DNA from: Pontibacter flavimaris
GTDB taxonomy: Bacteria > Bacteroidota > Bacteroidia > Cytophagales > Hymenobacteraceae
Length of the DNA: 64,000 nucleotides
Assembly (NCBI RefSeq): GCF_001907195.1
Contig: NZ_LVWA01000003.1
Span: 496,001 to 560,000, forward strand
Reading direction: 5' to 3'
Shown: positions 62,835 through 64,000 of the stretch, one piece after another
Position numbering within the stretch: position 1 is the stretch's first letter
Layout: every line of letters starts with the position of its first letter
Translations under genes and position numbers: made by a program
The notes under the pieces: model-generated
Told to the model about the DNA's origin: nothing
Databases searched by the model: none
Seen by the model: the letters and a program-made list of their open reading frames with translations, nothing else

Positions 62835-63941
62835 ATGAACGTAAAATTTTGGGATAAGAAACCCGAAACAAAGGAACCCAAAAAGAAGAAAAGCTTTGCC
62901 CGAGAGTGGGGCGACGCCATCCTTTTTGCCGTCATTGCGGCCAGCCTTATCCGCTGGGCCACTTTTGAGGCCTACACCATTCCCACGCCATCCATGGAGA
63001 AAACCCTGCTGGTGGGGGATTTCCTGTTTGTGAGCAAGCTGCACTACGGCCCGCGTACTCCCATGACACCGCTGCAGGTACCACTCACGCACCAAACCAT
63101 CTGGGGCACCAACATCCCCTCCTACTCCGATGCCATCCAATTGAAGTCGTACCGCCTGCCGGGTTTCTCTGAGGTAAAGCATAATGATGTGGTAGTGTTT
63201 AACTACCCGCCGGAGGAAGAGCACCCGGCCGATCTGCGCACCAACTACATCAAGCGCGCCATTGGAATGCCCGGCGACTCGCTGGAGATCCGTGACACGC
63301 AGGTACTGATTAACGGTAAGCCTGCACAGAACCCCGAATTGATGCAGTTCAAGTATGTGGTAATCCCCACCATGCAGCTCTCCGATAAATTCTTCCAGGA
63401 CCGCGACATCAGGCTCAGTGAAGTACAGATGTTCGACAACGGCTACGTACTGGATATCACTCCCGAGATGGCCGATGAGATCTCCAAGCTGGACTTCATC
63501 AAGGAGGTGATCATGTACAAAAGTACAGCCGGCGAGGCGGAAGCGGGCGTTTTCCCGCACGTGCCGAGCAAGTATAAGTGGAACAAGGATTTCTTCGGCC
63601 CCATCTACATTCCGCAGGAAGGCGCCACCGTGGCCATTACGCCGGAGTCGCTGCCGTTTTACGAGCGCGTGATCCTGGAGTATGAGCATAATGAAAAAGC
63701 CGAAGTGCGCGACGGGAAACTCTTTATCGACGGGCAGGAGGTGCAGCAGTATACCTTTAAGCAGGACTACTACTTCATGATGGGCGACAACCGCCACAAC
63801 TCCCTCGACTCGCGCTACTGGGGCTATGTGCCGGCAGACCATATTGTGGGCAAGGCCGTGATGATCTGGATGTCGACCAACCCGGAAGGCACCATGTTCG
63901 ACAAAATCCGCTGGAACCGCATCTTCAACATCATCGAATAA
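62835..63941 (+). CDS. lepB: Signal peptidase I
   Basis: 368 residues, longer than the minimal enzyme owing to an inserted domain. Membrane helix about 25-45, catalytic Ser53 in IPTPSMEKTLLVGDFLF, general base Lys140 in NYIKRAIGMPGDSL, and GDNRHNSLDSRYWGYVPADHIVG. Known: cuts signal peptides of exported proteins at the outer face of the inner membrane. Last gene of the parAB-dapB run and ends at a terminator. Confidence 0.96.
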   Translation: MNVKFWDKKPETKEPKKKKSFAREWGDAILFAVIAASLIRWATFEAYTIPTPSMEKTLLVGDFLFVSKLHYGPRTPMTPLQVPLTHQTIWGTNIPSYSDAIQLKSYRLPGFSEVKHNDVVVFNYPPEEEHPADLRTNYIKRAIGMPGDSLEIRDTQVLINGKPAQNPELMQFKYVVIPTMQLSDKFFQDRDIRLSEVQMFDNGYVLDITPEMADEISKLDFIKEVIMYKSTAGEAEAGVFPHVPSKYKWNKDFFGPIYIPQEGATVAITPESLPFYERVILEYEHNEKAEVRDGKLFIDGQEVQQYTFKQDYYFMMGDNRHNSLDSRYWGYVPADHIVGKAVMIWMSTNPEGTMFDKIRWNRIFNIIE

Positions 63942-63963
63942 GGATTTATACTTATAGGATATT

Positions 63964-64000
63964 GCAAAGCCAGCCTATCATGGGCTGGCTTTGCTGTTTT
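63964..64000 (+). terminator. Terminator of the parAB-dapB-lepB run
   Basis: GCAAAGCCAGCC (63964-63975) pairs with GGCTGGCTTTGC (63983-63994), followed by TGTTTT at the window edge. Confidence 0.85.

Noticed and set aside
59000..64000. parS sites near parAB
   Set aside because: I looked for the TGTTTCACGTGAAACA-type palindrome around parAB and saw no full match.
1..64000. Insertion sequences, prophage or integrative element
   Set aside because: No transposase, integrase or att-like duplication was found; gene content looks like stable chromosome.

Overview
The window reads as ordinary chromosome of a member of the Bacteroidota, order Cytophagales, most likely Hymenobacteraceae and close to Pontibacter (genus is inference). 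Supporting signs are a type IX secretion cargo with a gliding-motility C-terminal domain, a short primary sigma factor without region 1.1, BshB1 of bacillithiol synthesis, promoters with a TAnnTTTG -7 box and a TTG about 20 bases upstream, almost no Shine-Dalgarno sequences, and many families seen mainly in this phylum (DUF4920, DUF5683, DUF6438, START-like). Coding DNA is moderately GC-rich; gaps are AT-rich and crowded with the short motif AAGTATAAA/TTTATACTT.

Layout. 0-6.3 kb: end of an FKBP isomerase, glutamate dehydrogenase, a SIMPL protein, an M61 peptidase and three scattered paralogues of one uncharacterised family. 6.5-10.1 kb: NlpC/P60 hydrolase, small membrane protein, a compact unknown transcription unit on the minus strand (about 7.67-7.99 kb), DUF2147, a GreA-like protein. 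10.2-17.1 kb: large secreted adhesin-like protein, oxidase subunit III-like protein, DUF4920 lipoprotein, secreted GH13 enzyme. 17.2-20.5 kb: response regulator, sensor kinase and PepSY/SdiA-regulated lipoprotein operon. 20.6-23.6 kb: arsenic operon (ArsR, ArsI, metallophosphoesterase, ACR3). 23.8-26.3 kb: cluster of four disordered, very hydrophilic proteins. 27-33 kb: TetR regulator, YqhD-like and CurA-like oxidoreductases, BshB1, M23/LysM hydrolase, thioredoxin reductase. 33-39 kb: housekeeping block rpoD, pnp, rpsO, LptF/G permease, START-like protein, tRNA-Met. 39.5-52 kb: small lipoprotein, maltase-like GH13 with TreZ, ABC-F, RNA ligase-like protein, deoxyhypusine synthase-like protein, HslV, GH15. 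52-58.4 kb: pyrG-yidC, two lipoproteins, two YsnF/AvaK-type stress proteins. 59-64 kb: UPF0173, parA, parB, DUF5683, dapB, lepB in one run.

The genes fit a stress-hardened free-living bacterium: maltodextrin and trehalose enzymes (GH13, TreZ, GH15), bacillithiol, YsnF/AvaK proteins, disordered proteins and arsenite export. The most unusual items are (1) a small transcription unit at 7.67-7.99 kb with promoter, a 12-base match to the 16S 3' tail, a reading frame interrupted by two adjacent stop codons followed at once by a perfect hairpin, and its own terminator; (2) the massively over-represented AAGTAT/ATACTT motif, often paired around terminators in the manner of DNA uptake sequences; and (3) the cluster of Tyr/Arg/Asp/Asn/Gly-rich disordered proteins.
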